A stretch of 64,000 nt of DNA from Dastarcus helophoroides (taxonomy: Eukaryota > Arthropoda > Insecta > Coleoptera > Bothrideridae). Where the stretch lies: the NCBI GenBank assembly GCA_028583605.1, contig CM053330.1, forward strand, positions 16,393,539 to 16,457,538, written 5' to 3'. Shown in pieces: positions 34,351-45,739 of this stretch. The notes under the pieces were generated by a model. The model saw only the letters and a program-made list of their open reading frames with translations, had not been told where the DNA came from and made no database searches. The number at the start of each line of letters is the position of its first letter. Position 1 is the stretch's first letter. The translations under genes were made by a program, and so were the position numbers.

Positions 34351-36895
34351 AAAATGACTGGAACGGGCAAATTTTGAAAAAATGTCGAAGTTTCCACAAA
34401 AAGTCGAACTTTTGAAAAAAATGAAAATTTCGAAATAAACTTCAAATTTTGAATGAACTTTATTGAAAATTTTAACCTTTTCTCAAATCTTCACTTTTTT
34501 GAAATTTTCGACTTTTTATTTTAATTCCCACTTTGTTGAAAATTCCGGCCTTTTTCGAATGTTCGAATTTTTCAAAATTTAGTTAGTCTTTTTGAAAAGT
34601 TGACTTCTTTTTTCAAAAGTTCGAATTTTTTTTAAAATCTTATTTATACATTTTTTTAAATATTTCTAATTAAATCGTCGACTTAAAAGGAAAGATTCTT
34701 TTTAAACCTAAACTATTGAAAATTTCGACTTTTTTCAAAATTTTACCTTTCCAAAATTTCAACTTTTTTGATAATTACGAATTTTTCGGTAATTTTGAGT
34801 TTTCTTCAATATTTAAAAAATTTAGCTTCTTTGAAAATTTAATTAAAAACTGCAATTTTTTTAAATGTCCATATTTTTCCAAAAATTCGTATTTTATTCA
34901 CATTCTCAAAATTATTGAAAATGTCGACCATTTTGAAAATTGGAAATTCTTGCCAAAATCCTTAGTTTCTTTTGAAAATTTGACTTTCTATGAAAATTTC
35001 AAAATTTTTTAAGATTTGACTTTTTTTTAAATTCGTCTTTTCTAACTTTAGCTTTATTTTTTAAAAGTGTTAACGTTTTTCTTTTTAAATTTACATTTTT
35101 TGAGAAAAATTTTGAAATAACAATCGAATTTAAAAAAATTAATAACAAAATTTTCTATTTTTTAAATTGTGCAAAGTTTTGAAACAAATTTCCAAAAAAA
35201 ACTTGCATTTTATGTACAAATAAATTACCAAAATTTGATTTTTAATCACAAAAAATTGACTTCAAGCTGGAATATTTGATTTTTGAAATTTCTCTGGAAC
35301 TTCAAAATTATTAGCAAAAAATTAAATTGGAACAGTAAATTGTTAATGAAATTTTTCAACATTTTGATTAATTTTAATTTCGAAATTTTGAGACTCTTCT
35401 AGAAATGTTGACTGTTTTTCTTAAAAATTTCAATAATCTCCACTTTAAAAGTCAAAATTATAAGAATATTTTTGACAATAAATTATTTGAAAAAACATTT
35501 TTTTTCTTTAATTCCGAAAATGTTATTTTTTGTTGTTGAAAAATGTCGTTTACAAATAAGAAATTTAAACTTTTTCTAGAAATATGATCTGCTTTCTTTT
35601 GAAATTTTGAATTTAATTTTTAAATTTCGATCTTTTTTTTTTATCGAAATTTTTTATATTCGAACTTGAGAAGTTCAAGAATAAATTTAACATTTCTAGA
35701 AAAATTGGAAACTGATTCAGAATTTTCTTTGGTCCTACAATAGTAGTAATTTTTTATAGAAATATCAAATTGTAAAAAAGGTTGAAATTTACAAGGTTCA
35801 TTTTTCTTGAAATTTCAATATTTTTCCCAAAGTTTTCTTATTTTTATGCAGATTTTAAATTTATTTTCCTTAAATTTATACTTAATAATTTTCAGTTTCT
35901 TGTCAAATTACAAAATAAAATGAACTTTAAAATATTAAAATTTCGTTAAAAAACTTTTAAATTTCCAAAACAAATTAGAGAGAAATAAATATTTCTACAA
36001 GAAAAAATATTTTAAAGACAAAATCTCCAGGAAATTGAAATTTTGCAAAAAAATGAATGAATAAAATGTTTAGAGAAAAACACAAATTTCACAGGATAAA
36101 AGAGCAGCATTGTTTAGAGAAAAAATCGAAATTTGAAAAAAAATTGAAATATGTTTAGAAAAAAGTCGAAATTTTTTGTTTTTCTCAAAATGTTGAAATC
36201 TTTATAGAGCTTTCAGGGTTTTTTTCCAAACATTTTTTGTCAAAACTACGAAATAAAATGAACTTTAAATTGTCAAAATGTCTTAAAAAACTTGAGATTT
36301 TTAAAGCAAATGAGAGGAACATAAAGAAAAATCTGGAGAAGTTGGAATTTCTAGAAAAAATTTTAAGAATAACACTTTCAGAAAAAATGAAAATTTCGAA
36401 AAAATTTCAGTTTATAAACTATTTAGGAAAACTGGAAACTACAGAAAAAATTAAAATTTCCTAAAAAAATCGAAATATTTGAAAAAAAAACTAAAAACTT
36501 TCATACAAAATGAGATTTGAGGTAAAAATTCGAAGATACCGTGTTAACTTATTTTTTAGGGAAATAGTAAAATGCGAGATGAGTTCAATTTAGATTTTTC
36601 TTTAAATTGTAATTATTTTCTCAAAATGTTGACATTTTAAAAGAAATTTGAGTATTTTTCTGAACATTTTAATTCCTGCTCGAAATATTGATTTTTTCTT
36701 TAAAACTTTCACAAAAAATAGTTCATGAAAATGTGATTAAGAACAAAATTAAAAATAAAATAGGTTTTTAATTGTCGTAACTTCCTGAAAGAAACCTAAA
36801 ATTTCTATAAAAAGAAATCAGAGAAAATTTAAAATTTCTACAAAAAATTGTGTAATGAAAAGTATTCAGAAAATTTTGAGAAAAAAAAACTTCCA
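34351..36895. repeat. Degenerate AT-rich repeat block 5b
   Basis: T-rich wording to about 35050, then mixed. A short local duplication places the AAATAAAATGAACTTTAAA segment at about 35905 and 36250. Frames at 34716-35012 and 36237-36464 are Phe- or Lys-rich shadows. Confidence 0.65.
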
Positions 36896-36900
36896 AGCGA

Positions 36901-36952
36901 AATTGGGAGTGCTGCAGTTCCACAGGGCCTATACGCCAGCCGCCACTGATGA
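36901..36952 (+). repeat. Dispersed 50-bp repeat, copy 2
   Basis: Partner of 4304-4354: AATTGGGAGTGCTGCAG to GCCGCCACTGA. It sits at the end of an AT-rich block. Confidence 0.7.
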
Positions 36953-37640
36953 CGCCTATAAATGTTTCTAATTGTTTTATATTTTGAGCAACATAACCTC
37001 GTCTTCAAGAATAAGTTGACGCTTCTTAAATTACGTCGGTTTTTTCAGAAGTCAATTAAGTTTTATCTCTGTTATGTTATTTATGTCACTGTTTTTTCTT
37101 AACTTTTGTACTTTAGATTTTATTACTCAAACTAAGTAAGATGTTTATCAGGAGTTTCTAATTAGTATTTCGAAATGTATTAGTAACATTGTAATCTAAT
37201 TAAGAACTGGCGTTAGAAGCTAAACGTATATAGACTCCTAGTGATAAGGTTGTTAATCTAATCGGTCGTTAGGGAGCTCCGGTTTGAATAAATTTGAATA
37301 GAAATTTCATAGGAGCACTAGGCCGTAGGGTTTATACCTTTACGCGTCACTTGGCTGGCGTCAAAACATACTGTTAGGCGGCGGCATCTTATGAAGATAT
37401 TTTATGCGAATTAAATGCGGAAAATATCAGTGGCAAAAATATGAAAATCGTTTATTCGCAAAGAAGAAATTTGTTTATATTTCAATAATGTTGATAAGAT
37501 ACCTAAAAAAATAATTATTTAGTCCCGATCTTTTGAATAACTAAATATTTCCTTTTTGATTTTGTTAACATTTTAGTATGTATTTCTCCTTTTAGCCAAC
37601 TTTTCAGGTTGTTTGCATATTTATTAGATTTTTTTAATAA
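36953..37640. other. Intergenic, no gene recognised
   Basis: Non-repetitive AT-rich sequence without a supported feature. Confidence 0.4.
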
Positions 37641-38095
37641 AAATTATAAATGACTACGGATTCTGACTTTCTTTTTAAAGTATCAAATAGTTTTTATTTT
37701 TTCGGAGGAGTCCCAGAATTGCAACTTTTTTCTTTAAGTATTGACTGCAAATTAATTTTTTTCCTTGTTTTCAATATTTTCTTTGATAGAAGCTTTTTAT
37801 TTCCAATACCGACTTTAAAATTCAAATCACGTTTTTCTCTCGACGGTCGTATCAATTTTATTTTCGAAATTTCGAGTCTAATTTATTGATTTTTCAGTTT
37901 TTTTAATTTTGACTTTTTTGAATATTTTGACATTTTTTGTGAATTCCGACATTTTGTGTTTTGAAAATTTTGACTCACTGAAAATCTTTCCCATAATTTC
38001 AAATTTTTTTAAAATCTCGACTTTTGTTTGAAAATTTTTGTTCTTTATTGAATATTTTGACCTTTTTCGAAATGTCGCCAATTAAAAATTTTCAC
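37641..38095. repeat. Degenerate AT-rich repeat block 6a
   Basis: T-rich wording, interrupted by the Penelope-like element and resuming at 39004. Confidence 0.65.
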
Positions 38096-38180
38096 TGGAG
38101 CACTGAACTAAACACTGTGGCCTGGGATTAGGTCCATAGAAGGTTTCACCCCTTTACCACATCGGCAATTAAATAAATAA

Positions 38181-38225
38181 GAATGCGATACGTATTTCGC
38201 CAGCAGAACTGGCATTTTCAAGCAC
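38181..38225 (-). repeat. Hammerhead-like fold downstream of the GIY-YIG frame
   Basis: Minus strand: GTGC / TTGAAAA T / GCCAG-TTCTG-CTGGC / GAA / ATACGTAT / C / GCAT. Helix I differs from the copy at 30110 (TACG/CGTA) yet still pairs. Box 1 has U for C3 and A for G8, so it is probably inactive or only derived from a hammerhead. Confidence 0.5.
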
Positions 38226-38936
38226 ATTAATCTAAATAGATTAGGAAAAGATACATCGACGTCATCTGAATTGAGATTCAAATCGATGCTGCCGGTCTTT
38301 TGCTTTCTTTTCTATTTCTTATTATTGTTTAACACATCTGGTGCATGCAATTTTGACCTGCCACAAGTAATCTTCAATAAACTGGAGGCCCTCCAATGGT
38401 CCTTTATCTCCATTAAGGGTAACTGGCCTCTGGTTGATGTAAATTGTTTCGTATGCATCAAGTTCTCTGCTATTTGTAACCGATCTTAACAACCTTGAAT
38501 TTTCGATGTTAATTTTGTGCCCTGTACTTATCATATGTAGGGCGACACTTGCTTTTTCTTCTCTATTGTATCTGAAATGAACGATATGTTCTTTAAATCT
38601 AGTTTTCAAGATCTCTTGGTCTGTCCAACATACAATTGTTGCAGCTTACTTCGTAAATTCCTGAATTCTCAAGCTTGTCCAATTTATCTTTAGAATTACA
38701 TAATTTATTGCGGAGACTGGTTGTGTAGACTACTTTTACGTTGTTTTCCTTTAGAACTCTATTAATTTTATTGGTGATATTCGGGTAATATGGTAATTTC
38801 ACGATGGTTGTAGGAGTACTATCTTTCGATTGGTCAAGCTTAGAGCAATCTTGAATTATTTTCTTAAATCTACATTTTCTTAAAATGTTGTTTACTGTTC
38901 CTACGGGGAAACCATCTACCATCTTCAGAGTATCTC

Positions 38937-39003
38937 TTTGAAGATGATAGTTTGGCTATCGAAACGCGTAGGGCAAGTATTGTTATGTTTTTTAATCTTT
39001 CTG
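38937..39003 (+). repeat. Penelope-associated motif, copy 3
   Basis: Plus strand: TTGAAGATGATAG-TTTGG-CTATC-GAAACGCGTA, then a poly-T stretch and AATCTTTC. It matches 6183-6258, but on the strand opposite to the nearby GIY-YIG frame. Confidence 0.5.
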
Positions 39004-40170
39004 TAACTTTTGAAAAATTTGACTTTTAGAAAATCTTGACGAGTTTGAAAATGTCAAATTTTTTATTGACAATTTCGTTTTTTTTGCCCTTCCGACATTT
39101 AAAACCCACTTTTTTTTTTCAGAATTTTAACTTTTCTACAACATTTCGACTTTTTCTAAAAATTCTGACTTTTTTCAAAAATTTTACCCATTTTCAAAAT
39201 TTCTACAATTTCAGTTTATTTCGAAAATTTCCACACTTTTGGAAATTTCTGGTTTTTCTTAAAAATTTACTTATAGTATTTGGAAAATTTTGACTCTTTC
39301 TATCGAATTTTTCTCAAAGTGTTTTAAATTTTTTTGAAAAATTCTGGTTTTCTCAAAATTTTGTCTGTGGCTTCTCGTAGCTATTTAGAAATTCAGTTTT
39401 TTATGAAAATTTTTAATTTTTATGTCGACCTTTTCGAAAACTGCTTCTATTTTTTTTTTCGAAAGCATTCGACTTGTTTTAATGAAAATTTAGCTTTTGA
39501 AAATTTCCACTTTTTAAAAATATTGACATTTCAAAGTATTGACCTTTTAAAAAATTGAAATAGAATTTCCACTTTTTTCAAATTCTCGTTTTGTTCGGAA
39601 TTTTTCTTATAATTTAAATTTCAAAATTTTGTGTTTTTCTCGATATTTTGACTTTTGCAAATTTCGAATTTTTCAAAAAAATTTCGAAACTTCATAATTT
39701 CTTTTTTTTTCAAATTCCTATTTTATCAAAATGCTGACTTTTCCTAAAATTTTTTTCCAAAATTCTTTTTCAGTTTTGCCCATTTAAAAATTTTAATTTT
39801 TTGAAAAATTCAGCTTCCAAATTTCGACTTTTTTTCCGAATTTTGGTCTTTTGTAACTATTAAATTACTTAATTTGAAAAATTGTTCTATATTTTTTTAA
39901 TTTCGACTTGTTTGAAAATGTTGCATATTTTTGGAAGTTTCGTCTTTTTTTTCTTGAAAATTTTTATTCCTTTCCAATTTTGACATTCAAGTTTTCATTT
40001 TTTTATAATTTCCACTTTTTCAAAACTTTTACCTTTTTGAAATTTCCTGCTTATTTTGAAAATTTAGATTTTGTATCAAAATATCGTCTTTTTACAACTT
40101 GTTTTGAAAATTTCACCTTTTAAACTTTGAATATTTTGAGTTTTTGGAAATTTCAAATTTTTACAAAATA
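39004..40170. repeat. Degenerate AT-rich repeat block 6b
   Basis: T-rich wording (TTTTTGAAAATTTCGAC variants). Frames at 39036, 39334 and 39908 are Phe-rich shadows. Confidence 0.7.
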
Positions 40171-41000
40171 ATTAAAGTAATTAATTTTTATCAAAGCCAT
40201 CTTTGATTCTTTGTCTTGTATCTTAGTGTCGAAAGAGCCATATGTAATAATCCGACGAATATCTGCTTAACCTTTAAAAATATCGAAATATTTGTAGATA
40301 CAAAATATGTTCATTTCTTAATTCTGTATCTCATAAAAAAATATATACAGGACGTTCCGTTTGAAAAAACGAAGAAAAATTGCTTCATATTTTAGCCAAT
40401 TTGGCATTGAATTTTGGACACCCTGTATAAGTTAGGCCTAAGATATTTATAGCAAAGTAACTAAAGACTCGCTTCAGTAAACACCTAGCGTAGTTTTGAT
40501 TTTAGGGCTTTTTTGTATTTTTAATGAATTTTTAAAGAACATGTTGCAAATCTTATTTTTATCTTTATTTATTTATTACTCTGGAACTATCTAAGTAAAT
40601 TAACAATAACTTAGGAATATGTAAAATTGTCAGAAAGGAACCCAAAAATGTAAAAAAATACAGGGAGTTTTATTTAAAAAAATTCACCCTCAGCGGCTCA
40701 CACTTTTTGGAGAAACCCTATACATGTGAACATATTTTCCTGAAATACATACTTGTACACAGTTAAAGTCTGCATGTGAACAGAATTCTTAACTTTTTTA
40801 TTATACTACCTGTAGATGCCCTGCATTGATGCAGGGCCCTGTATACTTCGACCTTATTAAATTTTGGAAATTTCAAATATTTTACTTTTTCAAATTTTCG
40901 ACTTTTTGAAGTGAAAAGTTCTTGGGGCGAGTGGAGTGATTTTTAATATGGGAAAATTTAATGGTCACCAACATGCTCGCATTATAACATACCCTTCCAA
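40171..41000. other. Intergenic with a probable 85-bp mini-MITE
   Basis: At 40347-40431 the sequence runs from TACAGGACGTTCC to GGACACCCTGTA, a TA-flanked pair of short inverted ends like small Tc1/mariner MITEs. 40910-40990 resembles the left end of the MITE at 10213. No gene seen. Confidence 0.4.
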
Positions 41001-41323
41001 TATACAGTGTGTCCCAAGATAAGAGTACTGAAGGGGGATTTCTTTTTTATTTGTGGTATTACGAGGAAATGCCATTCCTTATAAAAACTCTTGCTTGATC
41101 TTAAATTATAGAATGTGACATTGATTTCGAGATATTTTGTACCGGGAGTTCAATTATTTGAAAATTTCAAAAAATGGCCAAGACTAAATTTTTATTTTTG
41201 ACGGTATCAAAAATTGTTACTAATTGTTACAAAAATTGCTTTAAAAAAATTTGAATAATTTTCGACAAATTAAGTAAAACAGGTTACAAACTATTGTTAA
41301 ATACAAGAAAATAAAGAGGGTAT

Positions 41324-41683
41324 TGTTAGGGGCTTATCGGTTCGAAATGATTATTATAGTATTAAACACTTGCTGAATAATACCCACTTTATTTTCAAAC
41401 TAAACTCGAAACACTACAACTGAATAATGAACTCACTTTTTGAAGTTTAACTACTAACTCACTAACCACACTGACTAATTGACTCTAACTCACTGACTCG
41501 AAAAGGCGACCGCCTTATATAGTTTTGGCTCCCAGGTTCTAGAAAAATCCCTCAGATAAGGCTTATCATTTGTCGAAATTTCGGGAACGCTGCTGTGTTT
41601 TGTTATCGCGGTCGCTTTCCCTTATCAGATCTTTCTAGAAAATGTTCTTACCTACTAAATTCTATAATTTACATTTCGCTACA
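41324..41683 (-). mobile_element. Solo LTR, 360 bp, target duplication GTAT
   Basis: Read on the minus strand it begins TGTAGCGAAATG and ends CCCCTAACA, so it has TG...CA ends. GTAT stands on both sides (41320-41323 and 41684-41687). A TATAAGGCGGTCGCC promoter block precedes a TCAGT start-like motif. It is a reverse-oriented relative of 42852-43196. No internal retroviral-type genes lie next to it. Confidence 0.9.
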
Positions 41684-41773
41684 GTATTTAATTAAAACAA
41701 TAAGCGCTGTTTCTGTGCAAATTTACACTCTCTTTATAATTCTTTAGGTATTTCGTATATACAGTTTTATTTC

Positions 41774-42075
41774 TTGAATTCTAATGCACACACTGATAGA
41801 TTTGAAGATTTATTAAATTTAAGATTTGAGAAACAAACATCGATCTTATTAGATCCCTCTTTCTCTTTTTTTTTGTGGAACGGACTGGTCCTTGGTTATC
41901 TTCAAAAACTGAAATACAAAACTTGTCTCCTGAAACCAAGAAAGATGATAGCCTGTTGTGTTTTTAGCTTTGTTGTTTTTTTTAATCTTTCTTGGTTTCA
42001 GGGAACAAGTTTTGTATTTCAATTTTTATTAGATCCCGTCAGTTTGACATACCCAACTCAAACCTAACAAATGCT
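41774..42075 (-). mobile_element. Hammerhead-repeat remnant, ribozyme destroyed
   Basis: The outer parts match the ribozyme repeat (TTCTAATGCACA, then GTCAGTTTGACATACCCAAC and CTAACAAATG). The ribozyme has lost its helix III side and is split by a 168-bp insertion at 41858-42025. Confidence 0.65.
41858..42025. mobile_element. 168-bp fold-back insertion with 12-bp target duplication
   Basis: TTATTAGATCCC stands at 41846-41857 and again at 42026-42037. The insert holds an inverted pair: AATACAAAACTTGT...CCTGAAACCAAGAAAGAT (41910-41946) and its complement (41984-42021). The arm sequence is the same as the flank of the motif at 6183. Confidence 0.75.
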
Positions 42076-42851
42076 CCGGTTGAAGGTATACATTAAAAAA
42101 TTATAAATGTTCCCCCTGAATCTTCTGTGCTCTCCGGAGAGGAAAATGGATGATTGGGATAGGAACATGTTGGTGATGATACCTATCAAAAATATTATAT
42201 TTGTTCTGTCAATAATAAAGAATTAACTTACCTTTTCTCATTAAAAGCATATTTTATTTCAATTTTTCGAATCATTTTTTACAGTTTTTCTCGAGTAACC
42301 ATAAAGTTTTAGGCATTGAGCCATCTAGCGGTATGTAGAAGAAACTATAGAATAGCTTCAAGAATTATTATGCAAGGAGAAAAGACCCAGACTGCAATAA
42401 TGCACACATTTAGAGGGCTGCGTTATTCCAGTCCAGGTCTATTGGATTTGAAATTTTTTTGAAAATGAACAAAAATTCAAATTTAGCTTTTTTTAAGTAA
42501 TATTTTTCGATACTGCCAAAAATAACAGTAGTTTTACTTCAGGTCTCTTTCTAGAATTGTGAAATAATTGACCTCCCTGTACAAAAATTGAAGAAAATAA
42601 TGTCATTTTCAGTGATTTAAAAGCAAGCAGGAGTTTTTATAAGGAATGACTTTTTCTCGTAGATCCACAAATAAAAAGGTAAACATTCTCCAGTACTCTA
42701 TCTTGGGACATACTGTATAAGTTAAATTAACTACACGGAAATTTAATGAGTGTACCGTGCATTGTTTAAATTGTGTTTTAGTTTATTATTTTAATTGCTT
42801 AATTGTAGAATCGCTGTGCAACACAACAGTGAGTACTAAATGTGTTGATAT

Positions 42852-43196
42852 TGTAACGAAATGTAATTATAGAATTTAGAACGCAAGGAAATTTTCTAGA
42901 AAAATCTGATAAAGGAAAGCGGCCGCGATAATGAAGCAAACGGCAGATAAGCGTTCCAGAAATTTCGGCAAACGATAAGTCTTATCTGCTGGAAACTTCT
43001 AGATCCCAAAAGCGGGGTCCATATAAGGCGGTCGCCTTTCTCGCAGTCAGTCAGTGTAGTTACTAATTAGTAGTTAGTAGTAGTCAATGAATTAGTGAGT
43101 TAATTATTCAGTTGCAGTGTTCAGAGTTTAGTTTAGAAATATAGTGGTATCAATTCACCAAGTGTTAATAATCATTCGAACCGATAACGCTCAACA
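42852..43196 (+). mobile_element. Solo LTR, 345 bp, target duplication ATAT
   Basis: Begins TGTAACGAAATG and ends CGCTCAACA; ATAT lies on both sides (42848-42851, 43197-43200). A TATA box (ATATAAGGCGGTCGCC, from 43021) lies 25-30 bp before CAGTCAGTCAGT, a plausible start site. Same family as 41324-41683, opposite orientation. The 4-bp duplication fits Gypsy/Bel-type integrases. Confidence 0.9.
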
Positions 43197-43200
43197 ATAT

Positions 43201-43800
43201 TATTATAATATTGAAATAAATAACAAAAACTAAGGATTCATTTTTTAACATTTCCAATATTCATATCAATATTTGTGTTTAAAAATTATTCTTTCTTGTT
43301 TCTTTGGTTATACAGGTGCTTTAGTGTCTGCTTGTTCCGTACAAACTTTGCGATGGATTTTAAACTAACTTCACGATGAGCTACAAGCTTGAAATTTTAA
43401 ACATAGTTTGGTACTGCAATGCTATACTTTAAATAAATCATGATAAATTTTAGAAAAACATAACCCAATTTTTTATGTCCAAATTTATAGCAAATTCGCA
43501 AAGGCTCGATAAGTCAAATGGAAAAGATAGCGGTCTATTTGTGTAATTGTAAGGTACGCAAAAGCTTAGGCTCAAAGCCCGTTCGCGACGACAGAAAGCT
43601 TTTTTTTTTGTTCGGAATAAGTTTTGTAATTAATTTTAAACTAACTTCGTAGAGCTTGAAACTAAATATTTAAACATAGTTTAGAACTAAATGACAAAAT
43701 AATGTTAACTCTCTTATTTGTCTGTGTTTGTTCAATTGCAAATTTCACGTACACAATGCTAAAAAGTAGAAAATAATGTATTTAGATAAAAAAATAATAA
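43201..43800. other. Intergenic, no gene recognised
   Basis: AT-rich sequence. ACTAACTTCACGATGAGCT (43363) and ACTAACTTCGTAGAGCT (43643) form a short direct repeat about 280 bp apart. Nothing else is supported. Confidence 0.35.
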
Positions 43801-44360
43801 TTTACTACGTTTTTAAAACATACTATGACTTGCTTTTAAAAATTCTGGCATTAAATTCAAAATTTTAGGATTAGGTTTAAATTTTCGATGTTTATATAAA
43901 AATTTGACAAAGAAATTTTTGGCTTTGGGGATCAGATTTAAACTATTTCAGGAATTTGACTTCCTGGATATTTTTACATTTTTATTCTAAAATTAAAATT
44001 TAGTCTAATTTTTTTAATTTAAATTTTGACTTTCAACTAAAAATTCTAATTTACTTTCAACATGTTGGAGTTTTCTAGAAATGATTGCTTTAATTTCAAA
44101 ATTTAAAATTTCATCCGAAAATTTTCTTTTTCAAAGTGCGATTTTAATGTTGTGGTTTCGAGTCCGCATTTCCTCCACCTTTTTCGACTTATTTTCAAGT
44201 AAAAAGTACAAATTTCGCCTTTAAACTCCAAAATTTCTCTTTTTTCCTAAAATTTCGGCCCTGAAATTGAAATGTCCCTTTTTTTCTATGACTTTTTTCC
44301 CGAATTTTGAATTTTAACTCGATTTTTAACAAAAAATCCAAAATTTAAAACTCCTAAATA
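43801..44360. repeat. Degenerate AT-rich repeat block 7
   Basis: T-rich wording, more diverged than the other blocks, ending at the TA-flanked MITE. Confidence 0.55.
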
Positions 44361-44362
44361 TA

Positions 44363-45736
44363 CAGGTTAAACCAAATTTGATCTTGTAAACCATTAGGGA
44401 TACAAGGAAGCTTAAATGGGAAAAGTAGTGCAGAATTTAGTGCCCAATTTTATTTATTCCGCTGAGACAACAATTGAATTCCAATTCGTCTTGATTTTAT
44501 TTAGAAAAAACTAGAAAGCGCCATTGTTAAAAATCAGCCGCAACTTGTTTATTTGAAGTCCGATTGAAAAAAATCAAAAATTGTAATTGGTTGTTTTTTG
44601 AGGCCTTTTCATTGGTGTACAATATTTTTTTTCTAAATTTAACTAATTCCGAGAAAATTATGTCAACTTTGTTATTTCCTATGGACACCATATTGGATTT
44701 TATTATTTTCGAATATACCATATTTTTCTGATTAATTTGATGTATTTCAAGCCGTACTTCAAATGTGGCAAAGTGGGTTAAATGAACTAATTTTTTATTT
44801 TTAAACAAAAAAATTATAGTAGGCGACGCAAGTGCCATAATTTTTAATAATAAATAACACAGTTTCCTAAAAAAGCAATAATAATTATTAAAAGTTCAAA
44901 AATATTATAACAAACCGTATAGTATTGAAATATTTATTAATAATCGTAACGTGCACGATTCCCTTTAAATTAAGTAATTCTCAGGATATTGTAAGGACGA
45001 CTTTCCCATAACTCATTCGCATGTGTGCGTTCCAGACTTCTCTAAAAGTTAAATATTTTAAGACGGATAATGTGCATAAATAAGAGAATCATTTCTAATA
45101 TCAGATTGTTAGATATTTCACGTTACACAAATAAATATTCAATGTTTAAAGAATTTTTGTAAAAATTGTCAACAACATTTTTAGAACATCTACAGGTCTT
45201 TTAATAATTATTGTTACGTAATTATGTACTGTATTTTTATTAACAGTTATGGCAATTGCATCGCCTACTATAATTTTTTTGTTTAAAAATAAAAAAAAAT
45301 AGTTTATTTAACCCACTTTCCCATATTTGAAGTATGGCATGTTGTATATTAAATTAATCAGAAAAATATGCCAAATTCGAAAATGATATAATCCAATATG
45401 GCGTTCATAAGAAATAACAAAGTTGACATAATTTTCTCGGAAACAGTTAAATGTAGAAACAATTAACTTGCACCTATGAAAAGGCCTCAAAAAACAACTA
45501 ATTACAGTTTTTGATTTTTTTTAATCGGACTTCAAATAAACAAGTTACAGCTGATTTTTAAAAATGGCGATTTTTAGTTTTTTGTTAATAAAATCAAGAC
45601 GAATTGAAATTGAATTGTTTTCTCGGTGGAATAATATTGGGCATTAAATTCGGCACTACTTTGCCCATTTAAGATTCTTTATATCTCTAATAGTTTTTGA
45701 GATCCCTGTAGTGGAAATCAAATTTGGTTCAACCTG
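44363..45736. mobile_element. Tc1/mariner-type MITE with ~480-bp inverted repeats
   Basis: TA stands outside both ends (44361-44362, 45737-45738). The left arm begins CAGGTTAAACCAAATTTGAT and the reversed right arm CAGGTTGAACCAAATTTGAT. The arms stay alignable for almost 500 bp (AATTCGTCTTGATTTTATT, TTGTTTATTTGAAGTCCGAT, TTTTTGAGGCCTTTTCAT, GAGAAAATTATGTCAACTTT, GGCGATGCAATTGCCAT/GGCGACGCAAGTGCCAT), leaving about 400 bp of unique centre. The frame at 44838-44527 is a by-product of the arm. Such a structure would fold into one long hairpin if transcribed. Confidence 0.88.
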
Positions 45737-45739
45737 TAT

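Larger units (their letters stand above)
38100..39003 (-). pseudogene. Penelope-like retroelement fragment with GIY-YIG endonuclease
   Basis: The minus strand from 38922 reads a basic region (CRFKKIIQDCSKLDQSKDS, YYPNITNKINRVLKEN) and then GIYEVSCNNC, the GIY half of a GIY-YIG nuclease. The YIG half YVGQTKR follows one frame over, and LKTRFKEHI, HFRYNREE and HMISTGHKIN come back in the third frame from 38609. So two small frameshifts sit around 38600-38640. Penelope-like elements join a reverse transcriptase to this nuclease; here the RT is absent (5' truncated). Downstream on the same strand (38225-38110) lies a repeat with a hammerhead-like fold, as expected for these elements. At the upstream edge (38937-39003) is the third copy of the 6183-6258 motif. 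Confidence 0.8.
41005..42715. mobile_element. TA-flanked element with ~240-bp inverted ends, copy 1, carrying nested insertions
   Basis: The left end (CAGTGTGTCCCAAGATA, GAGTACTGAAGGGGG, CTTATAAAAACTCTTGCTTG) is mirrored at the right end (CAAGCAGGAGTTTTTATAAG, CCAGTACTCTATCTTGGGAC, ATACTG), with TA outside both. The interior from about 42080 matches 48545-49020, including GAGCCATCTAGCGG and TTTAGAGGGCTGCGTTATT. A solo LTR and a ribozyme-repeat remnant are inserted inside. Non-coding; TA duplication and CAG ends suggest a Tc1/mariner-type non-autonomous element. Confidence 0.8.

Noticed and set aside
44527..44838. 103-codon frame
   Set aside because: It is inside one inverted arm of the MITE, and the other arm carries disrupting changes; not maintained as coding.
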